A stretch of 64,000 bases of DNA, taken from JAJEEA01 sp965243615 (lineage in GTDB: Bacteria; Acidobacteriota; Vicinamibacteria; Vicinamibacterales; UBA8438). Below are positions 16,234 through 24,887 of this stretch, one piece after another. Under the pieces are notes generated by a model that ran no database searches, was not told where the DNA came from, and saw nothing but the letters and a program-made list of their open reading frames with translations. Position 1 is the first letter of the stretch. The number at the start of each line of letters is the position of its first letter. The position numbers were made by a program, and so were the translations under genes. The DNA lies in assembly GCA_965243615.1 (NCBI GenBank), contig CBDEVO010000003.1, positions 4,402,001-4,466,000 on the forward strand, read 5' to 3'.

Positions 16234-17438
16234 TGGGCGACTCCGTGGGGCTGCTGGTGGCGCTCGTGGCCCTCCTCGCGGGTCTCGCCGCGGGGAAGGC
16301 ATGGGAGCGCTACAAGCTCCGCGCGGGACGCTGGATCGACCTTCGCCGGGCCCGCGAGTCTCCCCGCTACCTGCTGGGGCTCAACATGCTAGTGTCCAAC
16401 CAGCTCGACCCCGCCATCGAGGAGCTGAGCACCGCGGTCGGCCTCGACGCCGACGCCCTCGAGCTGCACCTGATACTCGGCAACCTGTACCGGGAGAAGG
16501 GGCAGGTCAGCCGCGCGATCCAGCTTCACCAGCAGGCGCTGCAGCGGCCCAAGCTGACGAGAGGCGAGCAGGCGTACCTGCTGCTGTGCCTCGGGCTGGA
16601 CTTCAAGCGCGGCGGCTTCGTCGACCGGGCCCTCGAGGCCTTCACGGAGGTGCTGCGCATCGACGGCGACAACCGGCAGGCGCTGTCCAACCTCGAGAAG
16701 CTGCACGAGGAGCAGCAGCAGTGGCACGAGGCCCGCGCCATCCGCCGCCGGCTCGCGGCCCTCGCCGAGCCCGGCGAGCGCCCGCGGCACCAGGCGATAC
16801 TGGCGTTCCTGGAGGCCCGGTTGGGGATGCAGGCGCTGGAGCAGGCCGACCCGGTCGAGGCGGTGGCGCGCTTCGAGGCGGCGATCGCCCTCGACGAGCG
16901 CGCCGTCCCCGCATACCTCCATCTCGGTGACCTGCAGCGCCGGGAGGGGCGCCTCGCCGAGGCCATCGCGACCTGGGACCGCGTTCCCGGCGTCGCGCCG
17001 GACCGCGCCTACCTCATCCTCGACCGGGTCGAGGGCGCGAGCCGCGAGCAGGGCGACGGCGAACGCTTCCCGGCCCTGTGCCGCCGCCTGATCGAGGCCA
17101 ATCCGCAGGACTGGCGCGCCCGGCTGGCGATGGGGCGCCACCTCGCGGACCGCGGCGATCCGTCGGCAGCGCTGGACCTGCTCTTCGAGTCGCTGGCGCA
17201 CAACCCGCACGCCCTGAGCGTGCACCAGGTCGTGTGGCAGGCCCTGGCGGCCCTCCGCTTCGACGAGTCCCGGATCCGCCGCTACATGGCGCTGACGAGT
17301 CGCGCGGTGTTCTACCGCGACCCCCACGTGTGCATGCAGTGCCGCTATCGCAGCACCGAGCTGCTGTGGCAGTGCCCCCAGTGCCACGAATGGAACACGT
17401 TCGTCGAGGAGCGGATCACGCCGGCCGAGGAGAACTGA
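16233..17438 (+). CDS. lapB: LapB/YciM-like TPR protein with C-terminal rubredoxin-like zinc ribbon
   Basis: 401 aa. N-terminal membrane anchor (residues 5-20), then a chain of TPR repeats, and a C-terminal metal-binding ribbon CMQC...CPQCHEW. This is the architecture of LapB, which in enterobacteria links LPS assembly to FtsH-dependent turnover of LpxC. Sitting inside a Kdo operon, coupled to kdsD by TGATG, supports a role in LPS homeostasis here. Target proteins in this organism are inferred, not seen. Confidence 0.85.
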   Translation: MGDSVGLLVALVALLAGLAAGKAWERYKLRAGRWIDLRRARESPRYLLGLNMLVSNQLDPAIEELSTAVGLDADALELHLILGNLYREKGQVSRAIQLHQQALQRPKLTRGEQAYLLLCLGLDFKRGGFVDRALEAFTEVLRIDGDNRQALSNLEKLHEEQQQWHEARAIRRRLAALAEPGERPRHQAILAFLEARLGMQALEQADPVEAVARFEAAIALDERAVPAYLHLGDLQRREGRLAEAIATWDRVPGVAPDRAYLILDRVEGASREQGDGERFPALCRRLIEANPQDWRARLAMGRHLADRGDPSAALDLLFESLAHNPHALSVHQVVWQALAALRFDESRIRRYMALTSRAVFYRDPHVCMQCRYRSTELLWQCPQCHEWNTFVEERITPAEEN

Positions 17439-17440
17439 CG

Positions 17441-18043
17441 ATGCGGGTGGTGCTGACGGGGGGCATCGCGACCGGCAAGAGCCACGTGCTCGAGAGGCTC
17501 GCGGCGGCCGGGGTGCCGACCTCCGACGCGGACCGGTGGGCCCACGACGCGATAGCGCCGGGCGGGCCGGCGTGGCAGGACGTGCGCGACCGGTTCGGGC
17601 CCGAGGTGATCGACGCCGACGGGCGCGTCGACCGCCGCCGGCTCGGCGCCATCGTCTTCGCCGACGACGCCGCGCGGGCCGACCTGAACGCCATCGTCCA
17701 CCCCCGCGTACGGTCCGCCATCAGCGACTGGTTCGACGAGCTCGAACGGCGCCCGACCCACCGGTTCGGCGTCGTCGCGATACCCTTGTTCTTCGAGAGC
17801 GCGCGGACGGAGTCGTTCGATCGGGTCATCGTCACCGCCTGCGAGCGCTCGGCGCAGGTCGCGCGGGTGGTCGCGCGCGGGTTCAGCCGGGACGAGGCCG
17901 AACGCCGCATCGCCGCCCAGTTGCCGACCGAGGAGAAGGTGCGCCGGGCCGACTACGTCATCCGGACGGACGGGACCCTCGATGACACCGACCGGCAGGT
18001 GGACGCGCTGTACCGCGAGCTCGCGGCCCTGTCGGACGGGTGA
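17441..18043 (+). CDS. coaE: dephospho-CoA kinase
   Basis: 200 aa. Last step of coenzyme A synthesis, phosphorylating dephospho-CoA. P-loop GGIATGKS at residues 7-14 (a variant of the common GGIGSGKS), SDADRWAHD, and the family patterns HPRVR and IPLFFES are present. It begins 2 nt after the lapB stop and closes the kdsB-coaE operon. Confidence 0.94.
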   Translation: MRVVLTGGIATGKSHVLERLAAAGVPTSDADRWAHDAIAPGGPAWQDVRDRFGPEVIDADGRVDRRRLGAIVFADDAARADLNAIVHPRVRSAISDWFDELERRPTHRFGVVAIPLFFESARTESFDRVIVTACERSAQVARVVARGFSRDEAERRIAAQLPTEEKVRRADYVIRTDGTLDDTDRQVDALYRELAALSDG

Positions 18044-18163
18044 ACCGGCGACGCCAGGGAACTCGATCGGGGGTTGGCACGTATAGGCCATGCGGGGAGG
18101 GCCGGCGCTCGTGTGCGCCGGCAAGCGGCGGATGGGGGCCGGCGAGCGTCCGGGGACGGAGCG

Positions 18164-18859
18164 ATGAGCGACACCGAGGCGTTGGTGCAGATCCGGAACC
18201 TGCACAAGCAGTTCCGGCGCGGATCCGAGCGGATCGACGTCCTGCAGGGGGTCGACATCGACCTGCCGCCGGGCGATTTCCTTGCCCTCATGGGCCCGTC
18301 GGGGTCGGGCAAGACGACCCTGCTCAACCTGCTCGGCGGCCTCGACACGCCGAGCGACGGCTCGGTGACGGTCGGGGGCGACCGCATCGACCGCATGTCG
18401 GGCGGCCGGCTCTCGCGCTGGCGGGCCCGGCACATCGGCTTCGTCTTCCAGCTCTACAACCTGCTGCCGGTGCTCACGGCCGAGCGCAACGTCGAGCTGC
18501 CCCTCCTGCTGACTCCGCTCTCGCGGGCCGAGCGCCGCCGGCACGTCGCCACTGCCCTCGAGGTCGTCGGCCTGTCGGACCGGGCGAAGCACTATCCGCG
18601 CCAGCTCTCCGGCGGGCAGGAGCAGCGGGTCGGCATCGCGCGGGCCATCGTGACCGACCCGACGCTCCTCCTCTGCGACGAGCCCACCGGCGACCTCGAC
18701 CGGAAGTCGGGCGACGAGATCCTCGACCTGCTGCACGCCCTCAACGCCGACCACGGCAAGACCATCGTCATGGTGACCCACGACGCTCACGCCGCCGACC
18801 GCGCCCGGCGCACCCTCCACCTCAACAAGGGCGTGCTCTCCACGGAGCCGGAGTCATGA
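18164..18859 (+). CDS. ABC transporter ATPase of the MacB/LolD type
   Basis: 231 aa. Walker A GPSGSGKTT, signature LSGGQEQR, Walker B LLLCDEPTGDLD and the switch His in VTHD are all present; the DEPTGDLD form is typical of the MacB/LolD subgroup, which works with FtsX-type permeases rather than carrying a solute through a channel. The ATG at 18164 follows GGACGGAGCG; an upstream start is open but non-homologous. Its stop overlaps the next permease (ATGA). Confidence 0.95.
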   Translation: MSDTEALVQIRNLHKQFRRGSERIDVLQGVDIDLPPGDFLALMGPSGSGKTTLLNLLGGLDTPSDGSVTVGGDRIDRMSGGRLSRWRARHIGFVFQLYNLLPVLTAERNVELPLLLTPLSRAERRRHVATALEVVGLSDRAKHYPRQLSGGQEQRVGIARAIVTDPTLLLCDEPTGDLDRKSGDEILDLLHALNADHGKTIVMVTHDAHAADRARRTLHLNKGVLSTEPES

Positions 18860-20007
18860 AGTTCCTGCCCCTCGTCTGGAAGAACCTGTTCCGGCGCAAG
18901 GTCCGCACCCTGTTCACGGTGCTGTCGATCGTGGTCGCGTTCATCCTGTTCGCCTACCTCGCGGCCATCCGCCTCGCGTTCGGCTCCGGGGTCGAGGTGA
19001 CGGGGGCCGACCGCATGCTCGTCATCCACAAGATCTCCCTCATCCAGCCCCTGCCCGAGAGCTACCTGGGACGCGTCGCGTCCGTCGAGGGGGTGGCCGA
19101 CGTCAGCCACATGTCGTGGTTCGGCGGCGTCTATCAGGACCCGCGGAACTTCTTCGCGCAGTTCGCGGTCGACCCCGAGAGCTACCTGCGCCTCTACCCC
19201 GAGATCGTGCTGAGCGACGCGGAGCGCGAGGCGTGGGTGCGGAACCGGACCGGCGCCATCGTCGGCCGGGGGATAGCCGACCGCTTCGGATGGGAGGTCG
19301 GGGACCGCATTCCCCTCCAGGGGACGATCTTCCGGACCCGGGACGGCCCGACCTGGGAGTTCACCATCGACGGCATCTACGACGCGGGGGTGGAGGGCTA
19401 CAGCACGTCGACCTTCTACTTCCACCACGAGTACCTGATGGAGGCCAACGACCTCGGCCAGCGCTTCATCGGCCAGTTCGTCATCCGCGTCGACGACCCC
19501 GCGCGATCGGCGGACGTCGCGGCCGCCATCGACACGCGTTTCGCCAACTCGCCGGCCGAGACCCGGACCTCGACTGAACAGGCGTTCGCGCAGGGGTTCG
19601 CCGACCAGGTCGGCAACATCGGGGCCATCGTCACCGCGGTGCTGGGCGCGGTCTTCTTCACCATCCTGCTCATCACCGCCAACACCATGGCGCAGTCCAT
19701 CCGCGAGCGGACCGGCGAGCTGGGGGTGCTGAAGACCCTCGGCTTCACCGACCGCGGGGTCCTCGCCCTCGTGCTCGGCGAGTCGCTCGCGATCGCGGTG
19801 GCGGGGGGCGCGGCCGGCCTCGGCATCGGCTATCTGCTGACAGGCCTCGGCGATCCCACCGGCGGCTTCCTGGCGACGTTCGTCATCCCGCGGCGCGACC
19901 TCGCGGTGGGGGGCGTTCTCGTGATCCTGCTCGGGCTCGCGGCGGGCGCCCTGCCCGCCGTGCAGGCGACGCGGCTGCGCATCGTCGACGCGTTGCGGAA
20001 GGTGTAG
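18856..20007 (+). CDS. ABC transporter permease, FtsX/MacB-like
   Basis: 383 aa. One N-terminal transmembrane helix, a large extracytoplasmic domain (about residues 45-250) and three C-terminal helices, with the conserved ERTGELGVLKTLGFT coupling segment. This mechanotransmission permease would partner the ATPase just upstream, to which it is coupled by a 4-nt overlap. The substrate (lipoprotein, peptide or lipid) cannot be told. The last codons and stop form the first unit of a 23-bp tandem repeat that continues into the intergenic region. Confidence 0.92.
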   Translation: MKFLPLVWKNLFRRKVRTLFTVLSIVVAFILFAYLAAIRLAFGSGVEVTGADRMLVIHKISLIQPLPESYLGRVASVEGVADVSHMSWFGGVYQDPRNFFAQFAVDPESYLRLYPEIVLSDAEREAWVRNRTGAIVGRGIADRFGWEVGDRIPLQGTIFRTRDGPTWEFTIDGIYDAGVEGYSTSTFYFHHEYLMEANDLGQRFIGQFVIRVDDPARSADVAAAIDTRFANSPAETRTSTEQAFAQGFADQVGNIGAIVTAVLGAVFFTILLITANTMAQSIRERTGELGVLKTLGFTDRGVLALVLGESLAIAVAGGAAGLGIGYLLTGLGDPTGGFLATFVIPRRDLAVGGVLVILLGLAAGALPAVQATRLRIVDALRKV

Positions 20008-20081
20008 CCGACGCGCGGCAGAAGGTATAGCCGACGCCTTGCGGAAGGTGTAGCCGACGCGCGGCAGAAGGTGCAGCCGAC
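19990..20081 (+). repeat. four tandem 23-bp units made from the 3' end of the permease gene
   Basis: Units start at 19990, 20013, 20036 and 20059; a degenerate part continues to about 20123. Units 1 and 3 (GCGTTGCGG/GCCTTGCGG forms) resemble each other more, as do units 2 and 4, so a 46-bp pair was probably duplicated. Each unit carries a GAAGG core, and the first contains the TAG stop of the permease. The array lies before the second permease, whose start at 20124 is preceded by GGAAGGTG. Confidence 0.85.
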
Positions 20082-20123
20082 GCGCTGTTGAAGGCGCGGC
20101 GCCGCGCTACGGAAGGTGTAACG

Positions 20124-21311
20124 ATGCGATTCCCGGCCCAGGTCCTCACGATGATCGCGCTCACGTTGCGCACGGTGCCGCAGCGCGCCGGCTCGTCCCT
20201 CGTCGCGGTGACCGGGGTGGCCGGCGTGGTCGTCGTCTTCGTGGCGGTGCTCTCCATCGCCGAGGGGTTCCAGGCCGCCCTCGCCGGCGCGGGGTCGCCC
20301 GACACCGCGATCGTGATGCGGGGCGGTAGCGACACCGAGCTGAGCAGCGGGCTGCCCCTCGAGAGCACCCGGGTCATCAAGGACGCGCCGGGCGTGCGGC
20401 GGTCGGCGGAGGGCGTGGTCGCCTCGGCCGAGCTGTTCGTGGTCGTCGACGTGCCCAAGCGGAGCACCGGCACGCCGGCCAACGTCCCGCTGCGCGGCGT
20501 CGAGCCGGCCGCCTTCGGCGTGCGCGACGAGGTGCAGATTGTCGAGGGGCGGACCTTCCGGCCGGGCACCAACGAGATCATCGTGGGCCGCAGCGCCGCC
20601 GCCCAGTTCGCGGGCATCGACCTCGGCTCGACGCAGCGCTGGGGCGAGAGCGCGTGGGAGGTGGTCGGCATCTTCGAGGCCGACGGCACCATCGCCGAGT
20701 CCGAGATCTGGTGCGACGCCCGCGTCCTGCAGCCCGCATACCGCCGCGGCGACAGCTTCAACTCGGTCTACGCGAGGCTGGAGTCGGCCGCCGCCTTCGA
20801 CGCGTTCAAGGACGCCATCACCACCGATCCCCGCCTCGACGTCATGGTCGAGCGCGAGGAGGACTACTACCTCGGCCAGACCCAGGCCGTCACCGCCATC
20901 ATCACCGGCATCGCCGGCGTCATCGCGTTCCTCATGGGCATAGGCGCCGTGTTCGGGGCCATCAACACCATGTACACGGCGGTGGCCGCCCGGACCCGCG
21001 AGATCGCCACCCTGCGCGCCCTCGGCTTCTCCAGCGGACCGGTGGTCATCTCCGTCATGGCGGAGTCGGTGGCGCTGGCCGTCGCCGGCGGGCTGCTCGG
21101 CGGGCTGCTCGCCTACGCCGGGTTCAACGGCTACCAGACCGCCACCATCAACTGGCAGACGTTCAGCCAGGTCGCCTTCGCGTTCAGGGTCACGCCCGCC
21201 CTGCTCGTCCAGGGCATCGCCTGGGCCGTCGTGATGGGGTTCCTCGGCGGGCTCTTCCCCGCCGTCCGCGCCGCCCGCCTGCCGGTGGCCACCGCCCTGC
21301 GCGAGCTGTAG
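20124..21311 (+). CDS. second ABC transporter permease, FtsX/MacB-like
   Basis: 395 aa with the same topology as its neighbour: N-terminal helix, large periplasmic domain, three C-terminal helices, and the conserved ARTREIATLRALGFS loop. Together with the preceding ATPase and permease it suggests a heterodimeric LolCDE-like complex with one ATPase gene. The ATG at 20124 has GGAAGGTG upstream; an open frame from 20088 lies in the repeat and is unlikely to be used. Confidence 0.92.
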   Translation: MRFPAQVLTMIALTLRTVPQRAGSSLVAVTGVAGVVVVFVAVLSIAEGFQAALAGAGSPDTAIVMRGGSDTELSSGLPLESTRVIKDAPGVRRSAEGVVASAELFVVVDVPKRSTGTPANVPLRGVEPAAFGVRDEVQIVEGRTFRPGTNEIIVGRSAAAQFAGIDLGSTQRWGESAWEVVGIFEADGTIAESEIWCDARVLQPAYRRGDSFNSVYARLESAAAFDAFKDAITTDPRLDVMVEREEDYYLGQTQAVTAIITGIAGVIAFLMGIGAVFGAINTMYTAVAARTREIATLRALGFSSGPVVISVMAESVALAVAGGLLGGLLAYAGFNGYQTATINWQTFSQVAFAFRVTPALLVQGIAWAVVMGFLGGLFPAVRAARLPVATALREL

Positions 21312-21357
21312 AGCGCGCCGGCGACGATCGCCGAGCGATAGAGCGCACGGTCCGTGC

Positions 21358-21363
21358 TATATT
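21358..21363 (+). promoter_or_regulatory. TATATT -10 box before the Uma2-like gene
   Basis: TATATT ends 7 nt before the GTG at 21370, the same spacing as at kdsA, implying a transcript that begins at the start codon. No good -35 box is visible. Confidence 0.45.
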
Positions 21364-21369
21364 GAAGCG

Positions 21370-22366
21370 GTGGCCGACACCGACATGTTGCCGCGGGCGG
21401 CGCGCGGCGCCCGCGGATCAGAAACCGCGAGCACCCCGCGACCGGATGCGCCCGGCCGCCGAACGCTGAGCTACGAGGCGTTGCGGTTTCCCGGCTCCCG
21501 CCCGGTGCCGATGCTGCGCGACCGGTTCGAGGCGTACGACGGCCGCATCGAGTACTGGGACGTCCGCAGCGGAACCGCGTGGGTGGTGGCCGAGAACTCC
21601 GCCATCCACGAGGGCTCGTCGGCGGCGGCTGCTGCACCTGGTCGAACGGATCGCCTCGGTGCGCGGGGCCCCGATCGTCTCGTTCGGATCGGTCAGCCTG
21701 GTGGTGCGGGACGCCGAGGGCCGGACGGAGCGGGCGCTGGAGGCGGACGAGACGCTGTACCTGCATCCCGACCGCGCCGCCACGCCGGAGCGGTCGCTGA
21801 CGATTGGCGAGCACGACTTCCCCGACATCGTGCTCGAAGTCGATCACACGACCGACGTGCGCCCCGGGAAGCTGCTGCTGTACGAGGCCTGGGGCTTTCC
21901 GGAGCTCTGGGTGGCCGTGCCGCCGCCCGGCGCCACGCGCCGCCGGCCGGCCGGGGTGACGATTCACCGGCTGGAGGGCGGCCGCTACCGGTCTGCGGCG
22001 GAGAGCACGGCGTTCCCGGGCTGGACGGCGGCGGAGATCCACGCCGGCCTGACCGAGCCGGTGCCGACGCCCGCGACCAGCCGGGTGCTGGAACGCGTGG
22101 GCCGGGCCCTCGGCGCCCGGGAGGGGCGCGGACCCGAGGACGATCCGCTGTCGCGCGCCCTGATCGCGGAGGGCCGCGCCCATGAGTTGGCGGCGGCGGC
22201 GCAGAGCGTGCTGAGGCTGCGCGGGCTGTCGTTCTCGCGGGCGTTTCCCGAGCGCGCCGCCTCGTTCTCCGATATCGCGCGAGACGCCGTGATGGCGGCC
22301 GCGCTCGGCTGTGCCGACGAGGCCGACTTCTGGCGCCGTCTCGGTCTCGAAGCGCCGCCCGGTTGA
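21370..22366 (+). pseudogene. Uma2/DUF820-family restriction-endonuclease-fold gene with a frameshift
   Basis: Two overlapping frames join into one protein. The first (from GTG 21370) reads normally to ...AIHEGSS, then leaves the family; the second, one base later, continues RRLLHLVERIASVRGAPIVSFGS to a stop at 22366. The shift is explained by one extra G at about 21621-21622. The PD-(D/E)xK-like core follows (PDIVLEVD, GKLLLYEAWGFPELWVA). Uma2 proteins are abundant, poorly understood, often mobile nuclease-fold proteins. The C-terminal ~100 residues are a helical tail beyond the core. A sequencing indel in a GC-rich GGCGGCGG run is possible, in which case the gene is intact (about 331 aa). 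Confidence 0.75.
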
Positions 22367-22468
22367 ACGCCCCGAGCCGGCCGCACCGCCGGCCCGACCC
22401 GTCACACGCCGGTCTTGCCGGGAATGCCGGTCATGACCCGCCGCTCCTCGCCGGGCCGATGCGACCGA

Positions 22469-23866
22469 TCAGCGAATCGCCCCCACGTCCGTGCGCCAGG
22501 CCTCGAGGGCGGCGAGCATGCGCTCGACCCGGTCCGGATGGGCCGCCGCCAGATCCGTCCGTTCCCCCAGGTCCTCGTCGAGGTCGAACAACATCGGAGG
22601 CCCCGGCGTCCCTTCGTGCCGGTCGATCACGAGCTTCCAGGGACCGTCGCGCACCGCGGCGCCGTTCCAGAACGTGCCATCCGCCCCCCAGAAGAGCCGC
22701 CGCGGGGCCAGGGCCTCCCGCCGGAGGAGAACCGGAGAGAGGTCGACGCCGTCGAAGGGCGGAAGCGTGATCGACTCCGTTCCCGCGCCGACCGCCTCGG
22801 CTGCCCTGCCTGGGCCGACCAGCGACAGCAGCGTCGGCATGACGTCGAGGGTCGAGGCGAGCTGGCCCGATTCCGACCCGGCGGCGATGCGGCCCGGCCA
22901 GACCGCGATCGACGGCACGCGGTGGCCGCCCTCCCAGTCGGTCGCCTTGCGGCCGCGCAGGGGGCCGTTCGAGCCCCACTGGGTGGCGCCGTTGTCCGAG
23001 AAGAACCAGACCAGGGTCCGGTCGGCGATGCCGTGCGCCTCGAGGGCGTCGAGGACCTCGCCGATGCCCGTGTCCATCTCCCGCACCATGTCGCGGTAGG
23101 CCCGCCGTCGGTCCGCAACCGACCCGCGCGGGTCGAACTCGCCGCCGACGGTGCGGTCGGCGGGGTCGTCCGGCCCCTGGAACGGGTAGTGCGGGGCGTG
23201 GTGCGGCAGATAGAGGAAGAACGGCCGGTCGCGGTGGCGGTCGATGAACCGGAGCGCGTACTGCGTGACGAGGTGGGTGGCGTACCCGGGCTCGGTGCTC
23301 AGCTCGTCGTCGCGCCACCAGTCGGCGCGACCCATGGTGTCGACGTGCGAGTGGTAGTCGATGTTGCCGCTGACGAAGCCGCGGAACTCGTCGAACCCGT
23401 GCCGCACCGGGTTGAACCGGGCGCGGTAGCCGAGGTGCCACTTGCCGAAGACGCCGGTCGCGTAGCCCCGCGCCCGCAGCGCCTCGGCGAGGGTCACCTC
23501 CTCGGCCCCGATGCCGTCGTCGTGCGACGGGCGGGCGGGGTTGGCGAACAGCACCCCGGGGATCCCCGCCCGCTGCTGGTAGCGGCCCGTCATCAGGCCG
23601 GCCCGGGTGGGGCTGCAGACGTTGCCGCTCGAGTGGAAGTCGAGGAACCGCATGCCGTCCCCCGCCATCCGGTCGAGCCGCGGCGTGTCGATCCACCCGT
23701 CGTAGGGGCTGATGTCGCCGTAGCCGAGGTCGTCGGCCATGATGACGACGATGTTGGGCGGCGGTCCCGCCTCACCCTCCTGCGCCCCGGCCGGGGGCAC
23801 TGCCGCGAACGCAATGGGCACGGCGACGCTGATCAGCGCCAGATAGCGGCTGGTGCACTCGGTCAT
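22469..23866 (-). CDS. secreted S1-type sulfatase
   Basis: 465 aa. Signal peptide of about 29 residues, then ADDLGYGD (metal-binding Asp pair), and the CSPTR motif at Cys84, which is converted to formylglycine by a separate enzyme. GKWHLG, HHAPHYPF and FSDNGA complete the active site. It hydrolyses sulfate esters, probably of polysaccharides or aryl compounds in the periplasm or outside. The ATG at 23866 follows GGAGAA; the open frame upstream is non-homologous. A formylglycine-generating enzyme gene is not in the window. Confidence 0.93.
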   Translation of the reverse strand: MTECTSRYLALISVAVPIAFAAVPPAGAQEGEAGPPPNIVVIMADDLGYGDISPYDGWIDTPRLDRMAGDGMRFLDFHSSGNVCSPTRAGLMTGRYQQRAGIPGVLFANPARPSHDDGIGAEEVTLAEALRARGYATGVFGKWHLGYRARFNPVRHGFDEFRGFVSGNIDYHSHVDTMGRADWWRDDELSTEPGYATHLVTQYALRFIDRHRDRPFFLYLPHHAPHYPFQGPDDPADRTVGGEFDPRGSVADRRRAYRDMVREMDTGIGEVLDALEAHGIADRTLVWFFSDNGATQWGSNGPLRGRKATDWEGGHRVPSIAVWPGRIAAGSESGQLASTLDVMPTLLSLVGPGRAAEAVGAGTESITLPPFDGVDLSPVLLRREALAPRRLFWGADGTFWNGAAVRDGPWKLVIDRHEGTPGPPMLFDLDEDLGERTDLAAAHPDRVERMLAALEAWRTDVGAIR

Positions 23867-24015
23867 CTCGATTCTCCGTCTGGTAGCGCGGTTCTTGCCG
23901 GCGCTCCTCCGCCCGCCTGCGGACGCCGCGAGAGGCTTGCCGATCTCCATCCAACGCCGCGAACGCCTCGCCGATCTGCGCCCGCGCGCGGCCGCCCCGT
24001 GGACCAGGCCCCGCA

Positions 24016-24591
24016 TCACGACCGGTGCGTCGACGCTCCGCCGACGATGGACTCGAAACCGCTCAGCAGGTCGCTCTGATCGAGGGCCTCTTCGAGCAGC
24101 CGCAGCAATCGGCGGATTCGGCGGCGCCGGGCATCCGATCCGTGGATGCGCCAGAGGCTGCGCGCGTCTTCGACGTCCTTGGGACGGCCGGCGAGGATCT
24201 TGCCGACGATGAGGTCGGCGACATCGATCAACGGGATTTGGGCCCCGCCGATGTCCGTGGTCTTCGCCCGATCGAGGAACTCAGCCTCGAGTCCCGACCC
24301 GGCCAGCACGACATCGAGCGGCATGCCGGTGGCGACGTGGACGAACGGCATGACGCGCGTGCGCCGCACGAAATCCGGATCGTCGACGCGAAGCGCGAAC
24401 CCACCCGCCTCCATGTCGCGCGCGAAGCGCTGCGGATCGTCGGGATCGAGCTCGACCGTGACGTCGACGTCGGCGCTGAACCGGGGCGCACCGTACGCTA
24501 CGACCGCCTGCGCCCCGAAGAGGTACCAGCGTCCCCAGCGGTCGAGCACCGCGGAAACGGCCTCGAGCAGATCAAGTGCGCCGGGCTGCAT
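24016..24591 (-). CDS. nucleotidyltransferase-fold protein (toxin-like, AbiEii/DUF6036-like)
   Basis: 191 aa. The pattern LFGAQAVVAYGAPRFSADVDVTVEL contains the nucleotidyltransferase-type G...D-x-D acidic pair, and a helical region follows. Such proteins occur as toxin halves of type IV-like or MNT-type modules and as stand-alone hypothetical genes. The ATG at 24591 is used; GTG 24597 is equally possible. It overlaps the small upstream gene by about 20 nt, suggesting a two-gene unit. Function as a toxin is inference. Confidence 0.7.
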   Translation of the reverse strand: MQPGALDLLEAVSAVLDRWGRWYLFGAQAVVAYGAPRFSADVDVTVELDPDDPQRFARDMEAGGFALRVDDPDFVRRTRVMPFVHVATGMPLDVVLAGSGLEAEFLDRAKTTDIGGAQIPLIDVADLIVGKILAGRPKDVEDARSLWRIHGSDARRRRIRRLLRLLEEALDQSDLLSGFESIVGGASTHRS

Positions 24592-24826
24592 CGACACGGG
24601 CGAACAGCTCAGTCATCCGCGCATGGTGGCTCAGGTCGTCCCGCCGGCTTGCCGCATCGGGCCAGTCCGGATGCTGCAGTAGCGCCTGCCGCCGCAACTC
24701 ATCGGCGATGCGCAACGTCTCGATCGGACCCAGGCGACCGACGCGTTCGGCCCAGTACGCGTCCTTGGCGTCGCGCACCCGTTGCCAATCGCGCGCCATG
24801 AACCCGCGAATACCATCGGTGATCAC
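24572..24826 (-). CDS. small protein paired with the nucleotidyltransferase
   Basis: 84 aa, not recognised. It is charged and mostly helical by appearance (ARDWQRVRDAKDAYWAERV, then an Arg/Leu-rich helix). The GTG start at 24826 lies 7 nt after a -10 box of a well-formed promoter, so the mRNA may be leaderless; an internal ATG at 24799 is the alternative. Its end overlaps the nucleotidyltransferase gene, so it is likely the regulatory or antitoxin partner, by position only. Confidence 0.55.
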   Translation of the reverse strand: MITDGIRGFMARDWQRVRDAKDAYWAERVGRLGPIETLRIADELRRQALLQHPDWPDAASRRDDLSHHARMTELFARVDAARRT

Positions 24827-24832
24827 CTCGCG

Positions 24833-24861
24833 ATCGTACCCGCTCCGGCCAACCGGCTCAA
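24833..24861 (-). promoter_or_regulatory. promoter of the small protein/nucleotidyltransferase pair
   Basis: Minus-strand TTGAGC (24861-24856), 17-bp spacer, TACGAT (24838-24833). The last base of the -10 box is 7 nt from the GTG at 24826, so transcription should start at about the first codon. It lies between the 3' end of the PQQ dehydrogenase gene and the small gene. Confidence 0.65.
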
Positions 24862-24887
24862 TCGCGGGAAGTTCGACAAGCTGCCAA

